In this document: in pieces, positions 46,624-56,596 of the stretch
Numbering within the stretch: position 1 is the stretch's first letter
Layout of the letters: every line of letters starts with the position of its first letter
From: Rivularia sp. PCC 7116
Lineage (GTDB): Bacteria; Cyanobacteriota; Cyanobacteriia; Cyanobacteriales; Nostocaceae
Length of the DNA stretch: 64,000 nucleotides
Assembly (NCBI RefSeq): GCF_000316665.1
Contig: NC_019678.1
Coordinates: forward strand, 8,634,464 to 8,698,463
Direction: 5' to 3'
Made by a program: the position numbers and the translations under genes
Notes under the pieces: generated by a model
Told to the model about the DNA's origin: nothing
What the model saw: only the letters and a program-made list of their open reading frames with translations
Databases searched by the model: none

Positions 46624-48246
46624 TTATTTCTGAATATTTTCTATTATATATATATAGTAGTTTTCTTCCGCAACTATAGCGTTACTAAATTGACCGACTA
46701 AACTAATTTTTAATATTTGAGACTTAATGTTGAGAGGATAGCCTAATATTAAAAGATTTTCTCTGGAATTATTTGCAGCTAAATTTTCTACTTTCTCAAT
46801 TAGCTCTGATTGATTTTGAATAAATTTAACTTTAGGATTGAAGAAAAAGCTTCCTAATTTATCGTATGCTAGATAAAATATTTTTTTATCTAAATAAGCA
46901 GAAATAGGTGAGACGATTGTATCTCTGTCGGCAAGAATAAATTTATCGCTTAAGTTTTGCTTTTGAATAAAATTTGCGGCTGCTTGACTTTTAGAAAAAG
47001 GGTAAATCAAATCCATGCTATAGGCATATAAACCAGATAACATTTGAATTAGTAAAATCACTGCGATCGCTTTTTTCTGATATTTATGGGAAAAATGAGT
47101 TATTCGTCGAAAATATTTCGATATAATATCAGATTTATCGGATAATTTACTTATCCATAGACAAGCGATAAAAAGAATGAACAAATTACCATGATGCCTT
47201 AAAGTTCCTTGCCATTTCAACCATGTAAATAAAATTATGCCAAAAGTACCTGATAAGTATAGTAATAAGACTTTTGGTGTTTGAATAAATATAAATATTG
47301 AGAAACATAACAGGAGCAAAGAAAAGAATGAAGACGAGAATCTCATTAAGCTGAAGTTAGACATGATGTTATCGCTCCAGAAATGATATTTGAGAAAATT
47401 AGGAATAGGGAGATAGCTATTAAAAATTGCTCTGATACTATAATTTAACCGTTTTAAAATAATTAATATTAAATCAGGCTTGGGTGCAACTGTATCTTCA
47501 CCTGCACTTTGACTTACACTTTTATTGATATCGTTCGCAGTATCTAGTATCGCAACTGGAATTAATTGAAAAATTGAGAAGGATATACCTAAAATTATTA
47601 TTATGAAACCTATTTTTAGATATTTTTGTTGTCGGCGATTTAATTGATTTTTTTGTTTAAAATTTTTATCGACTAAATCAATCATTAAAGTAGCAGTTAA
47701 ACATAAAGAAATTAGTAGAGAATAAATATTTGTATTTGCTAAGAACGCTAAGGTTGAAGAGATAGCAATGTAGTTTCTATTTTTGCTAGTAAACAGGTAG
47801 CAAAATAGTAGAACTAAGAATAAACCTAAATTATAGTTTCTACTAATGAGATTATATTCAAACAGTGAAAAATAGCTAAAACTAAGAAAAGTTTTTTGTA
47901 AAATATTGAAAGGTGAAAATTTAACAATCAGATAGACAGAGGCAGTAGCAATCAGTATGTGAAATAACTGCATCGCAAAGGGATTATGAGTAAATTTGGC
48001 AATTATAAACAAACATAAATGCCATAAGCCTTGATGTCCTTCATATTTTAAATTTTGATATAAGTCAATTAGAGTCGAAGAGTCTCTCGCAATTAGCCAT
48101 GCTTGAGTTTCATCGCGCCACATTTCATGATTAATAATGCCAATTAAACTCACAATAAAAAAGATTGCAATTAGGCAGTTAGAATAAGATAGATATTTTG
48201 AAAAAAAAATACTCTTTTTAGCCGGTTTTTTTTGAATAGTGGTCAT
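46624..48246 (-). CDS. Polytopic membrane protein, GT-C glycosyltransferase-like
   Basis: A 540-residue protein with about ten predicted spans. The first loop carries MWRDETQAWLIA (about residues 42-53), resembling the Asp/Glu loop motif of GT39/GT83 (ArnT/PMT-type) transferases that use lipid-linked sugars. A C-terminal soluble region holds DRDTIVSPISAYLDKKIFYL. AT-rich codon use (many Ile, Phe, Asn, Lys) contrasts with the neighbouring GT genes. It is the last gene of the minus-strand locus. A role in transferring sugar on the periplasmic side is inferred. Confidence 0.65.
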   Translation of the reverse strand: MTTIQKKPAKKSIFFSKYLSYSNCLIAIFFIVSLIGIINHEMWRDETQAWLIARDSSTLIDLYQNLKYEGHQGLWHLCLFIIAKFTHNPFAMQLFHILIATASVYLIVKFSPFNILQKTFLSFSYFSLFEYNLISRNYNLGLFLVLLFCYLFTSKNRNYIAISSTLAFLANTNIYSLLISLCLTATLMIDLVDKNFKQKNQLNRRQQKYLKIGFIIIILGISFSIFQLIPVAILDTANDINKSVSQSAGEDTVAPKPDLILIILKRLNYSIRAIFNSYLPIPNFLKYHFWSDNIMSNFSLMRFSSSFFSLLLLCFSIFIFIQTPKVLLLYLSGTFGIILFTWLKWQGTLRHHGNLFILFIACLWISKLSDKSDIISKYFRRITHFSHKYQKKAIAVILLIQMLSGLYAYSMDLIYPFSKSQAAANFIQKQNLSDKFILADRDTIVSPISAYLDKKIFYLAYDKLGSFFFNPKVKFIQNQSELIEKVENLAANNSRENLLILGYPLNIKSQILKISLVGQFSNAIVAEENYYIYIIENIQK

Positions 48247-48326
48247 TGCGAATAATTCCCATATCGTTAATTGAATAGTTAATTTAAAAATACGCCTACG
48301 TCGCCAATGTATTTAATTAAATGGCT

Positions 48327-49229
48327 TCAATTACTAGTTTGACGAGTTCTTTCCCAGAAAAATCCCGTAACTCCGGCAACTTGAGAGATAAATAATAAGG
48401 CAGATAATAATAATTTCGGTTGAGGTGTTGGTTGCGACAGCGGATACTTTAATAAATTTAAGTAAAATGAAATGGGTTCGACTTTAATTTCCCTATGGGC
48501 ACGTTTAGCACGAACTTGATGAAAGCAGAAAGCACCGCGCCCGTAAAAAAAGTGTTGTTTCCAATAGCTTGATAACGTCAATTTGTGGGCGTGATAAACT
48601 TCAACTTCCGGTGCGTAAACCATTTTTTTGCCGTATTGCAGCCAGCGATCGCACAATTCCCTGTCTTCTGCTGCGGCTCTTGGATAGGTTGTATCGAAGC
48701 CACCGATGTTATCAAAGAGTTTTGTTGATACGGCAATATTATTAGAGGCGAAGAAGGTTGCTTTTTGAGGGTTCTTGTTGTAATAGCTGTAGAGGTAGTT
48801 AATCAATTCCTGAGATGCGGTAGAAAATGGATTATCGGCAAGTATATTGATGGTTTTTCCTCCAATCAAGCAATCGGGGGCATTGACAAATTTATCTGCT
48901 AATGTTTTTAACCAGTCTTGTGCTGGTTTACAATCATCATCAGTAAAGGCAAGAAACTCTCCTTTCGCTTGTTTAGCACCTGTATTGCGAGCAGTTGCAG
49001 GACCAGCATTTTCTTGTTTAAGTAATGTAATTTCTAACTGATGTTTGAAAGGTTCTACGACTGATTCGAGTGAAATTTTACTACCATCATCAACTACCAC
49101 AACTTCAAAGCAATCGCGGGGATATTCTAATTTGGTCAATGATTCCAGGCAATCTGATAATCTTTCAGGACGATTGTAAGTAGGAATTACGATAGATATA
49201 AATGGTGTATTGATTCTCAAGTTATTCAT
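48327..49229 (-). CDS. Glycosyltransferase family 2
   Basis: A 300-residue GT-A-fold enzyme: SIVIPTYNRPERLSDCLES (residues about 12-30), VVVDDGS, ARNTGAKQAKGEFLAFTDDD with the DDD metal site, and the ED catalytic motif in AAAEDRELCDRW (likely catalytic base Asp/Glu). C-terminal hydrophobic tail (about 275-292) may associate with the membrane. It lies 39 bp downstream of the flippase gene. Donor and acceptor sugars are unknown. Confidence 0.88.
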   Translation of the reverse strand: MNNLRINTPFISIVIPTYNRPERLSDCLESLTKLEYPRDCFEVVVVDDGSKISLESVVEPFKHQLEITLLKQENAGPATARNTGAKQAKGEFLAFTDDDCKPAQDWLKTLADKFVNAPDCLIGGKTINILADNPFSTASQELINYLYSYYNKNPQKATFFASNNIAVSTKLFDNIGGFDTTYPRAAAEDRELCDRWLQYGKKMVYAPEVEVYHAHKLTLSSYWKQHFFYGRGAFCFHQVRAKRAHREIKVEPISFYLNLLKYPLSQPTPQPKLLLSALLFISQVAGVTGFFWERTRQTSN

Positions 49230-49268
49230 GTGTTTTTTATGGTTTATCGATGATTTATATTTTCAGAT

Positions 49269-50786
49269 TTAATTAGATTTATGACGTAATTGTTTGATAT
49301 TTAGTAAGACTTCTGCTGCCGATTGTCTTCCTCCAGGAAATACAAACCAAAAGCAAATATAAATAATAGAAAATATAATTAAACTTACAAATAAATTAAC
49401 TATCAAATTATCAAAGCTAAGCAAAAATTGTTTGCATAGATATAAGACAAATGCAGCACTAATAGAAGAAAATGCTGGACAACTTACTGCGGTAAGAAAA
49501 TCTGTTGCTGTCAAAGGTGATGTTTTCAAACAAAATGCCACCGATGGATAAGTCAATAAACATATTGCGGTAGTGTAGCCAGCCCCAACCCCAAAAGCTC
49601 CCCATTGAGAACCAATTACCACTGCTAAAATTACTACTGGTGTGTGAATCAGCCCCCAACGGAACTGCTGCTGAGTTTGTCCTGCTGATATATAAAGCCA
49701 TTTCGTCACTCGGTACATACTGCCAACGAATACCGCAATGCATAAGACTCGAAACAGGGGAACAGCTTCCAACCATTGATTCCCTAAGAGTAATAGCAGC
49801 AGCTTACGAGCTTCTACAAAGGAAAAAGCTAAAGCTGGCATACATAAACCAAACAGCAACATTAAGACTTTACGACAGTAACTGCGATATAAATTTTGAT
49901 CGTGGAGAGTACGGCTAAAGCTGGAAACAGCAACATCAAAAAGTGAGAAGTAAACCTGTTGAAAAGGAAAATAAGACCATTTATAAGCAACTTGATAAAA
50001 ACCTAGAGCAGTTGCTCCACTTAAATAACCTATGAGTATTCGGTCTAATTGCATACCAATACGCATCAGAAACCGAAAACCTGTAAGGTGCGCTCCATAA
50101 GATAAAATTGCTTGTAAATTACTATCTCTGTGATTGTTTGTATGCTTTTTAATCTGTTTTTCTGGTAGCCAAGGGCAGATAATTAAATAACCAATGCTTT
50201 GTACAAGCTGCATAACAACTAGTTGCAACACTAGAGCCAAATATCCCCAACCTTCGTAAGCTGCCACAATGGCGATCGCTGCCGCCAAAATCAGCGAAAC
50301 AACTTCAATTGTTGTCAGTATGCCGAAACGCATCTGTCGCTTTAACAGTGATTTATGCACAAATGTTAAACAGACAGCCGCAAAGCCCAAAGTAATTAAA
50401 AGAGTGATTCCAATTAATTCCTCTTCTCCATAGAAATTGGCAAGAATCCAAGCCATAATTACCATCAAGGCTACAACTACGGCATTAATTTTTAAAGATA
50501 GCCAGAAGCTAGCGCTCAGTTGTTGGTTATCGAGTTCTTCTCGTTGTACGGTAGCTGTCTCTAAACCAAAATTACTTAAGCTGTCAGCCAGAGAAAGCAG
50601 AGGCGCAACCATTGCCACCAAGCCGAAGTCTGCCGGTGTTAAGATGCGAGCAAGTATAGCAGTTGAGCCAATTCCCAAAGCAAGTTTAATTGGTTGAGCC
50701 GCAAAGCTGATTAAACCAGATAAAAGTGAGCGACGTTTAAGATCGGCACGGAGATTATCGGTATTTAAATGACGATAATTTTTCAA
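49269..50786 (-). CDS. Lipopolysaccharide/exopolysaccharide flippase (Wzx/MOP type)
   Basis: A 505-residue polytopic protein of the MOP/PST superfamily with about 12-14 spans. The N-terminal LKRRSLLSGLISFAAQPIKL and ILARILTPADFGLVAMV is the characteristic opening of Wzx/WzxC-type O-antigen or colanic-acid flippases; LQLDRILIG-like (MQLDRILIGYLSGATALGFY) is another conserved block. It would translocate lipid-linked oligosaccharide from the cytoplasmic to the periplasmic face. It sits among glycosyltransferase genes, supporting assembly of a surface polysaccharide. No polymerase (Wzy) or chain-length regulator (Wzz) is nearby. Confidence 0.88.
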   Translation of the reverse strand: MKNYRHLNTDNLRADLKRRSLLSGLISFAAQPIKLALGIGSTAILARILTPADFGLVAMVAPLLSLADSLSNFGLETATVQREELDNQQLSASFWLSLKINAVVVALMVIMAWILANFYGEEELIGITLLITLGFAAVCLTFVHKSLLKRQMRFGILTTIEVVSLILAAAIAIVAAYEGWGYLALVLQLVVMQLVQSIGYLIICPWLPEKQIKKHTNNHRDSNLQAILSYGAHLTGFRFLMRIGMQLDRILIGYLSGATALGFYQVAYKWSYFPFQQVYFSLFDVAVSSFSRTLHDQNLYRSYCRKVLMLLFGLCMPALAFSFVEARKLLLLLLGNQWLEAVPLFRVLCIAVFVGSMYRVTKWLYISAGQTQQQFRWGLIHTPVVILAVVIGSQWGAFGVGAGYTTAICLLTYPSVAFCLKTSPLTATDFLTAVSCPAFSSISAAFVLYLCKQFLLSFDNLIVNLFVSLIIFSIIYICFWFVFPGGRQSAAEVLLNIKQLRHKSN

Positions 50787-50852
50787 TATTCAAATGCCTT
50801 GATGACAATATTTATGAGAAGATTTAATTTATTAATTTATTAGTTGAACTGA

Positions 50853-52055
50853 TTAACAGACTAGCTTTTGACTGCTTTCAACACTAATTTCTTGATAAAT
50901 ATCGAGGAAACTTTGGGTACGTTGTTCTTCGCTAAACTCTTGCATTGCTCGCTCGCGCCCAGCTTCTCCCATTGCTTCTGCTAATTCGCGGTTGCTAAGC
51001 AACTTTAATAAAGCATCTGCAAGAGCGTCAACATCTCCGGGTGGCACTAAAAAACCCGTCTTATTATTGCTAACAATTTCTGGTTGTGCCCCGGTAGCAC
51101 TAGCAATAACTGCGGTACCTCGCATCATTGCCTCTGTGGTAACATTGCCAAAAGGTTCCGCCCACAATGAAGGTATTACTTGTACCCAAGCCAAATCAAA
51201 GTGCTGCTCCAATTCTTGACGCGATATATGTCCCAACCATTTGACGCTTTTTGTAGCCTTTAATTGTTCAGCTAATAGTTTTAAATTATCAAATTCAACT
51301 CCTTGCCCTGCAATAACTAATTCAGCTAACGGTATACGTTGCTTAACTCTGGCAAATGCCTTTAATAAAACGTCAATTCCTTTTTCTGAGACTAACCTGC
51401 CAGCAAAGGCAACAGTCGGTGGTTCGCTTAAAGGCGGACGTTGCGGACGCTTTCGCACACCATTGTGAACTACTTTAACCGGCTTAATTCCTTCTGCTTC
51501 TAAATTTGCTTTCATTGCATGACTCAGAGCCACAACTGCATCAAAAGCATGTCGCCAATGCAACCACAACTGTCGCTGTAACATATACATAACCCAAGAC
51601 TGTGGTGTCAGACAACCATGATGCAAGCAAGCTTTTCCAGCAGTGTATCTACAAGGGCTGCCATCGGGGAGTAGCTTAGTTCCCATAGGACAAATGGCTT
51701 TATATACCGCTGTTTGGTAAAGACAAGGAACTTCTTCAAGTAGCGGGAGAATCAAGGGTGAAAGTTGCCACATAAACATCCGCACGTGCACAACATCCGG
51801 TTGAAATTCATCTAAAACACGGCGCAAATTTAGATAAGCAGAAATATTAGCCGTTTGGGAAACTACTTGAAATAGACTATTCGTGCCAAAACAACTATAT
51901 TCCGAAAGCAAAGGACTATCAGCTACTGGTTTCGCTTCACTAGAAAACAAACGTACATCGTGAGACAAAGAACGCAAGTTATCCCGGAGGGAAAGCATTT
52001 GTGTTTCTGCACCTCCGGTAGCTGTTCCTACGTCATTAAGCAGAAGAATCTTCAT
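50853..52055 (-). CDS. Glycosyltransferase family 4
   Basis: A 400-residue GT-B-fold enzyme. The N-terminal LLLNDVGTATGGAETQMLSL and DVVHVRMF form the acceptor side. The donor domain has VAFAGRLVSEKGIDVLLKAF and the E-x7-E motif in EPFGNVTTEAM (about residues 298-308), then GFLVPPGDVDALADALLKLL. The central segment contains a Cys-rich insert (AICPMGTKLLPDGSPCRYTAGKACLHHGCLT split over two lines of sequence) seen in some cyanobacterial GT4 proteins. Its stop lies 8 bp before the start of the next upstream gene's end, so the genes are tightly packed. Donor unknown. Confidence 0.9.
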   Translation of the reverse strand: MKILLLNDVGTATGGAETQMLSLRDNLRSLSHDVRLFSSEAKPVADSPLLSEYSCFGTNSLFQVVSQTANISAYLNLRRVLDEFQPDVVHVRMFMWQLSPLILPLLEEVPCLYQTAVYKAICPMGTKLLPDGSPCRYTAGKACLHHGCLTPQSWVMYMLQRQLWLHWRHAFDAVVALSHAMKANLEAEGIKPVKVVHNGVRKRPQRPPLSEPPTVAFAGRLVSEKGIDVLLKAFARVKQRIPLAELVIAGQGVEFDNLKLLAEQLKATKSVKWLGHISRQELEQHFDLAWVQVIPSLWAEPFGNVTTEAMMRGTAVIASATGAQPEIVSNNKTGFLVPPGDVDALADALLKLLSNRELAEAMGEAGRERAMQEFSEEQRTQSFLDIYQEISVESSQKLVC

Positions 52056-52063
52056 CAGTTTTT

Positions 52064-53107
52064 TTAAACTTCGGATAACTGTCGTTGCTGAGTTACGACT
52101 GCTGCAGATTTAGGCTGAAGATGTTTTTTTGCATAGACACTCGTCAGGTATCGATTAAGCAACTTTTCAATAGGTGCCAACAAACCATACATGACAACTT
52201 TATGCAGAAACTGGTTTTGGATACCCAAAGTTAAAGCACGCACAATCGGCATCAAGATTGTATCTCTACGTCTCCAGCCTAATGCTTTATATTTATGTTG
52301 AAAATATCCGTCTTCAGCTAGATTCCATTTTTGCCGCAAGCGTAAAAGACTTGCGAGTTCCCAAGCATTGCTCCAACGCAACATATAGTAATGCAAATCG
52401 CTAAATTTCAAAGGCGATGTGGGAACGTAAGTGACCTTACTTGCAGGCTCAAAATACACTGTTCTCCCGGCTTTAATAACATTCATACAAAAGTCGAGAT
52501 GTTCTTTTGTATTCAGCATCTGTTCGTCAAACATTCCTAAGTGCTGGAATATTTCTGTACGAACCAGCATGACATGGAACTCGCAAAGTTCGGTTTCTGT
52601 ACGCTCTAATTTGACTCGCGGATCTGTAATGTGTTTGCCTTGCTTATACATTTTTTCCCGCAACCGCCGTCTACCTTTTTGATCGACAACGATATGAGAT
52701 TCACCACCGGCAAAGTGAATTTCTTGATGTAATGGTAAATATTGAAACATTAACGGGCCAACTACAGTAGCTTCTGTATCTTCGCTACAGTCAATTAAAG
52801 CTTTTAACCATCCCGCAGCAGGAATAATGTCGTTATCGACAAAAGCCACATATTTGGTATCGACTTGTGCTAACCCAATATTTCTAGCACGATTAGGAGT
52901 TAGATAATAATCGGTGCGAATCAGTTGAAAACCTTTTTCCTGAGCTTGAATTTCCAAATATTCCCGTATATTTTTCGGAGAATTTCCATCTACATATATC
53001 AGTTTGAATGGGATTTGAGTATTTTCGTAAATACTTTCTAAAGACTCGCGGGTATAGCTAAAACGTTCGCGAGGAGAAACAATAATTGTTACTTGAGGTT
53101 CGCTCAT
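52064..53107 (-). CDS. Glycosyltransferase family 2, paralog of the 17108 protein
   Basis: A 347-residue GT-A protein beginning VTIIVSPRERFSYTRESLES with DxD site D91-N92-D93 (FVDNDII). HIDF-like EHLDFCMNVIKAG supplies the second-half acidic motif. It aligns without gaps over the first 90 residues with the orphan protein at 17108-18040 (ESLESIY, PFKLIY.DG, IRTD, RNIGL). Here the metal site is intact. A Arg/Trp-rich segment (about 235-285) may contact membrane or acceptor. It is 8 bp upstream of the GT4 gene. Confidence 0.88.
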   Translation of the reverse strand: MSEPQVTIIVSPRERFSYTRESLESIYENTQIPFKLIYVDGNSPKNIREYLEIQAQEKGFQLIRTDYYLTPNRARNIGLAQVDTKYVAFVDNDIIPAAGWLKALIDCSEDTEATVVGPLMFQYLPLHQEIHFAGGESHIVVDQKGRRRLREKMYKQGKHITDPRVKLERTETELCEFHVMLVRTEIFQHLGMFDEQMLNTKEHLDFCMNVIKAGRTVYFEPASKVTYVPTSPLKFSDLHYYMLRWSNAWELASLLRLRQKWNLAEDGYFQHKYKALGWRRRDTILMPIVRALTLGIQNQFLHKVVMYGLLAPIEKLLNRYLTSVYAKKHLQPKSAAVVTQQRQLSEV

Positions 53108-53365
53108 ATACTATCCTTAACTTAATGACCTGGGTTGAAATTAAATAGCTACCAGCTACAAGCATTTTTTCGTTTTTTTTAACTTAATCTATACAAATAA
53201 TTGGCTATAAAACCGTAATTTATGTTGATATTCGTCATGACTTAAATATTTAATATCAAAGATATAAATAAAACAAGTTGATGTAAATAAAGGTTATATA
53301 TTAAAATCCTATCGGGTAAACAAATGAATTATTAGCTACTTTTATTTACATCAAGTTATTGCGAC

Positions 53366-54835
53366 CTACTGTTTATTAGAAGCTACAGTAGTCAAATCAT
53401 TATCGTCTTCCGATGGAAATTCCTTCCATTCTTCCTTGGTAAAATCTTCGTGATAAGAGCGCTCGGTATTAACTCCCCACAAATCATGCTGCTCTCCTAA
53501 TAAATTTTTTGCTGCTAACAAAGCTGTAAGCATAGAGTGGTCTTGATTATTATAACGATGCATTCCATTACGACCGGTAGTTTGTAGATTTTCAAATTTC
53601 TGCAAATAATTTTGAATCACCTGCAAATGTTGACGATAATCTCGGTCGTATACTGGATAAGCTTTGGGTTGACGGATAACCACTCCATCTTCGACTACTG
53701 CACCTTTAGCTAATCCCAAAGTTTCTAATTCTTTAGTCGCTAGCTCAATTAGTTCTTCATCCGTCTTTGACCATAAATAATCGCCAATATTGGCAAAATA
53801 TTCCATACCCAAACAAGTCTTATTTGCATCGGGAACCATTGCAGGACTCCAATTCTTGAAATTCTGAATTCGTCCAACTCTCACCTCGGGAGAGTGGATG
53901 TAAATCCAGTTATCTGGGAATAAATCTGGTGCATCTATAATCAACGACACAATCAGAAAATCACGATATCTTAGACCATTTGCAGCTTCCACTATCTCGG
54001 TTGGTAGTGCAGGGTTCATTTTCTGAATTAACTTATTCAGAGGCATACTAGATATAAAATTATCGGCTTCAAATTGAATCAAATTATCATCGCGTTCGGC
54101 AATAATCTGATTAATACGCCAATTTTGACGTTCCATACCAAGTACTTTGGTATTCATATGCACCTCACCCCCGGCTGCTTCTATTTTCTCTGCAAAGCGC
54201 TCCCACATCATTCCCGGTCCTAATCTGGGGTAATCAAATTCTTTAATTAAGGTTTTGGTGTCGTTCTTACCGATGAATGCATTCAATAGTGCTGTTTTTA
54301 CAGACAAACCTTTGATTCGCTGAGCAGCCCATTCTGCTTGAATCTGATTACAGGGAATACCCCAAACTTTTTCGGTATAGGTTTTGAAAAATGTTTTATA
54401 TAGACGTTCTCCAAAGCGGTTTGTTACCCACTGCTCCAAATTCTCTTCCACGGGCAACGGTTCCCGCTTTGCTTGCAAATAAGACCAGATTATCAGAAAA
54501 CTTTCTGATATACCTAACTTCCCGAGAGTATCAAATGCACTCAATGGATATTGAAAAAATTTACCTTGATAGTAAATCCGCGACATGCGCGGAGTCTTAA
54601 TAAAATCATCCTCTAAAACTTCGTACCACAGGTCTTGCACTTCTGGCACTTTAGTAAAAAACCGATGACCGCCAATATCAAAGTGATACCCCTTATACTT
54701 TTCGGTTCTAGAGATTCCACCTACTTTGTCTGATTGCTCTAACACTATGGGCTTGATACCATTTTTCACTAAGTGGTAAGCAGCTGTCAGACCAGCAGGA
54801 CCTGCTCCGATAACGACAACTTGATTATTGTTCAT
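53366..54835 (-). CDS. FAD-dependent oxidoreductase, UDP-galactopyranose-mutase-like group
   Basis: A 489-residue flavoprotein with VVVIGAGPAGLTAAYHLVKNG (residues 6-26), LEQSDKVGGISRT and GGHRFFTKVPEVQDLW near the N-terminus. The C-terminal NGMHRYNNQDHSMLTALLAAKN is the flavin-binding end. The phrase GYHFDIGGHRFF and the overall pattern match the protoporphyrinogen-oxidase-like / UGM-like proteins found in polysaccharide clusters. True UGMs are shorter (about 370-390 residues). It could make a furanose or a modified nucleotide sugar for the locus. A redox or mutase role is not settled by sequence alone. Confidence 0.8.
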   Translation of the reverse strand: MNNNQVVVIGAGPAGLTAAYHLVKNGIKPIVLEQSDKVGGISRTEKYKGYHFDIGGHRFFTKVPEVQDLWYEVLEDDFIKTPRMSRIYYQGKFFQYPLSAFDTLGKLGISESFLIIWSYLQAKREPLPVEENLEQWVTNRFGERLYKTFFKTYTEKVWGIPCNQIQAEWAAQRIKGLSVKTALLNAFIGKNDTKTLIKEFDYPRLGPGMMWERFAEKIEAAGGEVHMNTKVLGMERQNWRINQIIAERDDNLIQFEADNFISSMPLNKLIQKMNPALPTEIVEAANGLRYRDFLIVSLIIDAPDLFPDNWIYIHSPEVRVGRIQNFKNWSPAMVPDANKTCLGMEYFANIGDYLWSKTDEELIELATKELETLGLAKGAVVEDGVVIRQPKAYPVYDRDYRQHLQVIQNYLQKFENLQTTGRNGMHRYNNQDHSMLTALLAAKNLLGEQHDLWGVNTERSYHEDFTKEEWKEFPSEDDNDLTTVASNKQ

Positions 54836-54877
54836 AAACTAAATAACGGGTGTGTTTGTTTTTATTGTTGCCTTCTC

Positions 54878-55900
54878 TCAAGTAGTGGAAGTATCTAATT
54901 TTGATAAAAACCACTCATTCCATAAATAATTGCTTGTACCAATTGCAAAAGCTAAACCGCCGTAAAAGTAATAAAAACAATGCCAAGGAATGACGCGCAA
55001 TGCAAAGGTTAAACCGCGTTTTCTATAGAAAAATCGGTAAACTTCAAAATTAAGCCGTAGCACTACCAGACTCAATAGGGCGGCTATAGCTAAAAATCCC
55101 ACCCACCAAAAGCTTAAAAACAAACTTGTCAACATTCCAAAGACACAGATAACACTTAAACGACTAGATACACCAAGATTCAAGTCGTTATTTAACTGGC
55201 GGTGACGTAAAATTAATTCTGTCCAAGGTAAAGCACGGTATAAAATCTCTGCTTTTGCAAGAGATAAGAAACCCCAGTTTTTTAAATGTTTAACGTGCAA
55301 ATTCTTGAAAAGTCTAATTTTATAACCAGCACTCCTGATACGATATCCTAATTCAATGTCTTCTATACTCGGTCGTCGATAACTCTCATCAAATCCCCCT
55401 AAAGAGAGAAATATTTCACGACGAATAGCTCCACAAGCACCCCAAAACGTGAAGGCTTCTTCATTACCTATCTGATGAGTATAGTGGTGAAGTAGATTTT
55501 TATATTGAGACAAAAAGTTAGTTTCTCCAGGCTCATCATCATAGGAGCCAATTAAAGCAGCTAGCGATGGCTCCTGAGTAAAAGCTTTCTCAACTTGAGT
55601 AATAGCATCTGGGGAAATAACTACATCAGCATCTACAAAATACAAAATATCACCACTGGCAATACTTGCACCTAAATTTCGGGCTTTTGCTGGACCTTGA
55701 TTTTCTGGCATTCTGATTACTTTAGCTCCAAACTCTGAGGCTACTAGCCAAGAACCATCAGTGTCTGCATCCGACACCACGATTATTTCATTTGGAGCAA
55801 TTTCTGATTTTCTTAAACTCGACAAACATTTACGAAAGCTCTCTCCTCCATTGTGTACCGGAATGATTATTGAAATACTCACTTTGTCAGGAGTAACCAT
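54878..55900 (-). CDS. Glycosyltransferase family 2, membrane-anchored
   Basis: A 340-residue GT2 enzyme with SISIIIPVHNGGESFRKCLS at the N-terminus, ARNLGASIASGDILYFVDADV with the DAD metal site, and SFEDIE-like RRPSIEDIELGYR (catalytic ED). The C-terminus has two or three hydrophobic stretches (about 250-285 and 305-330), so it is probably membrane-bound, transferring to a lipid carrier. It is the first gene of the minus-strand polysaccharide operon, 42 bp upstream of the flavoenzyme gene. A start at 55900 follows a 660-bp AT-rich upstream region. Confidence 0.87.
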   Translation of the reverse strand: MVTPDKVSISIIIPVHNGGESFRKCLSSLRKSEIAPNEIIVVSDADTDGSWLVASEFGAKVIRMPENQGPAKARNLGASIASGDILYFVDADVVISPDAITQVEKAFTQEPSLAALIGSYDDEPGETNFLSQYKNLLHHYTHQIGNEEAFTFWGACGAIRREIFLSLGGFDESYRRPSIEDIELGYRIRSAGYKIRLFKNLHVKHLKNWGFLSLAKAEILYRALPWTELILRHRQLNNDLNLGVSSRLSVICVFGMLTSLFLSFWWVGFLAIAALLSLVVLRLNFEVYRFFYRKRGLTFALRVIPWHCFYYFYGGLAFAIGTSNYLWNEWFLSKLDTSTT

Positions 55901-56596
55901 TGTTAGTTAATTCCTCATTTTGTAGGAAAATCAATGACTATCTAATTAGTTAGCTGTTAAACATTAAACTAAATTCGCTTATCCTAGATGATTTATTTTT
56001 TATCTACAAGCTATTTTTATTATTTAAAAACAGTAAGATGCTGTTCAATATTTTTCTTCGTAAAATTCACACTAATTTTATATTTATAAAGTTTTTATGA
56101 ATATGAATTTGTAAAAATAAGTAAATATACTAAATAGATATAGACAAACATATTTTTCATACCAATATTTAAACTCTGTATATTTATCGCATTGCAGAAA
56201 ATGGGATGAATATTATCTCTAATATCTCTAACTAACAAAATGTTGTATAAATTGAATTACTTAACAGAATAATTTTCAGTTTTACAAATATTTAATCTAT
56301 CCCGAGAACGATATTATAAAAATATTTGTTAAGCAGAATATTTCCAAAAGTAAAATATATGTTCGCTCAAAATCTAAATTTTGGGAAACTTGCTTGTAAT
56401 ACTTTAAAAAATAGGAATTTAGTTGATAAAAAAGCTTTTTACCCAGATTTTAGACTCTGCGATCGGATTATTTTTGATTGAATCCAATTACCAGCAGACA
56501 AGTATAATTAAAAACAAAAAATAAACATTCATAAATCAGCAAGCATTTAAGATAAAATACTCATTGCAACAGATATTACTAAATTTAACTAAAGTT
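55901..56596. other. AT-rich intergenic region between polysaccharide locus and peroxiredoxin
   Basis: About 700 bp between divergent transcription units, with no supported gene. It presumably contains the promoter of the polysaccharide operon. Nothing further is visible. Confidence 0.5.
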
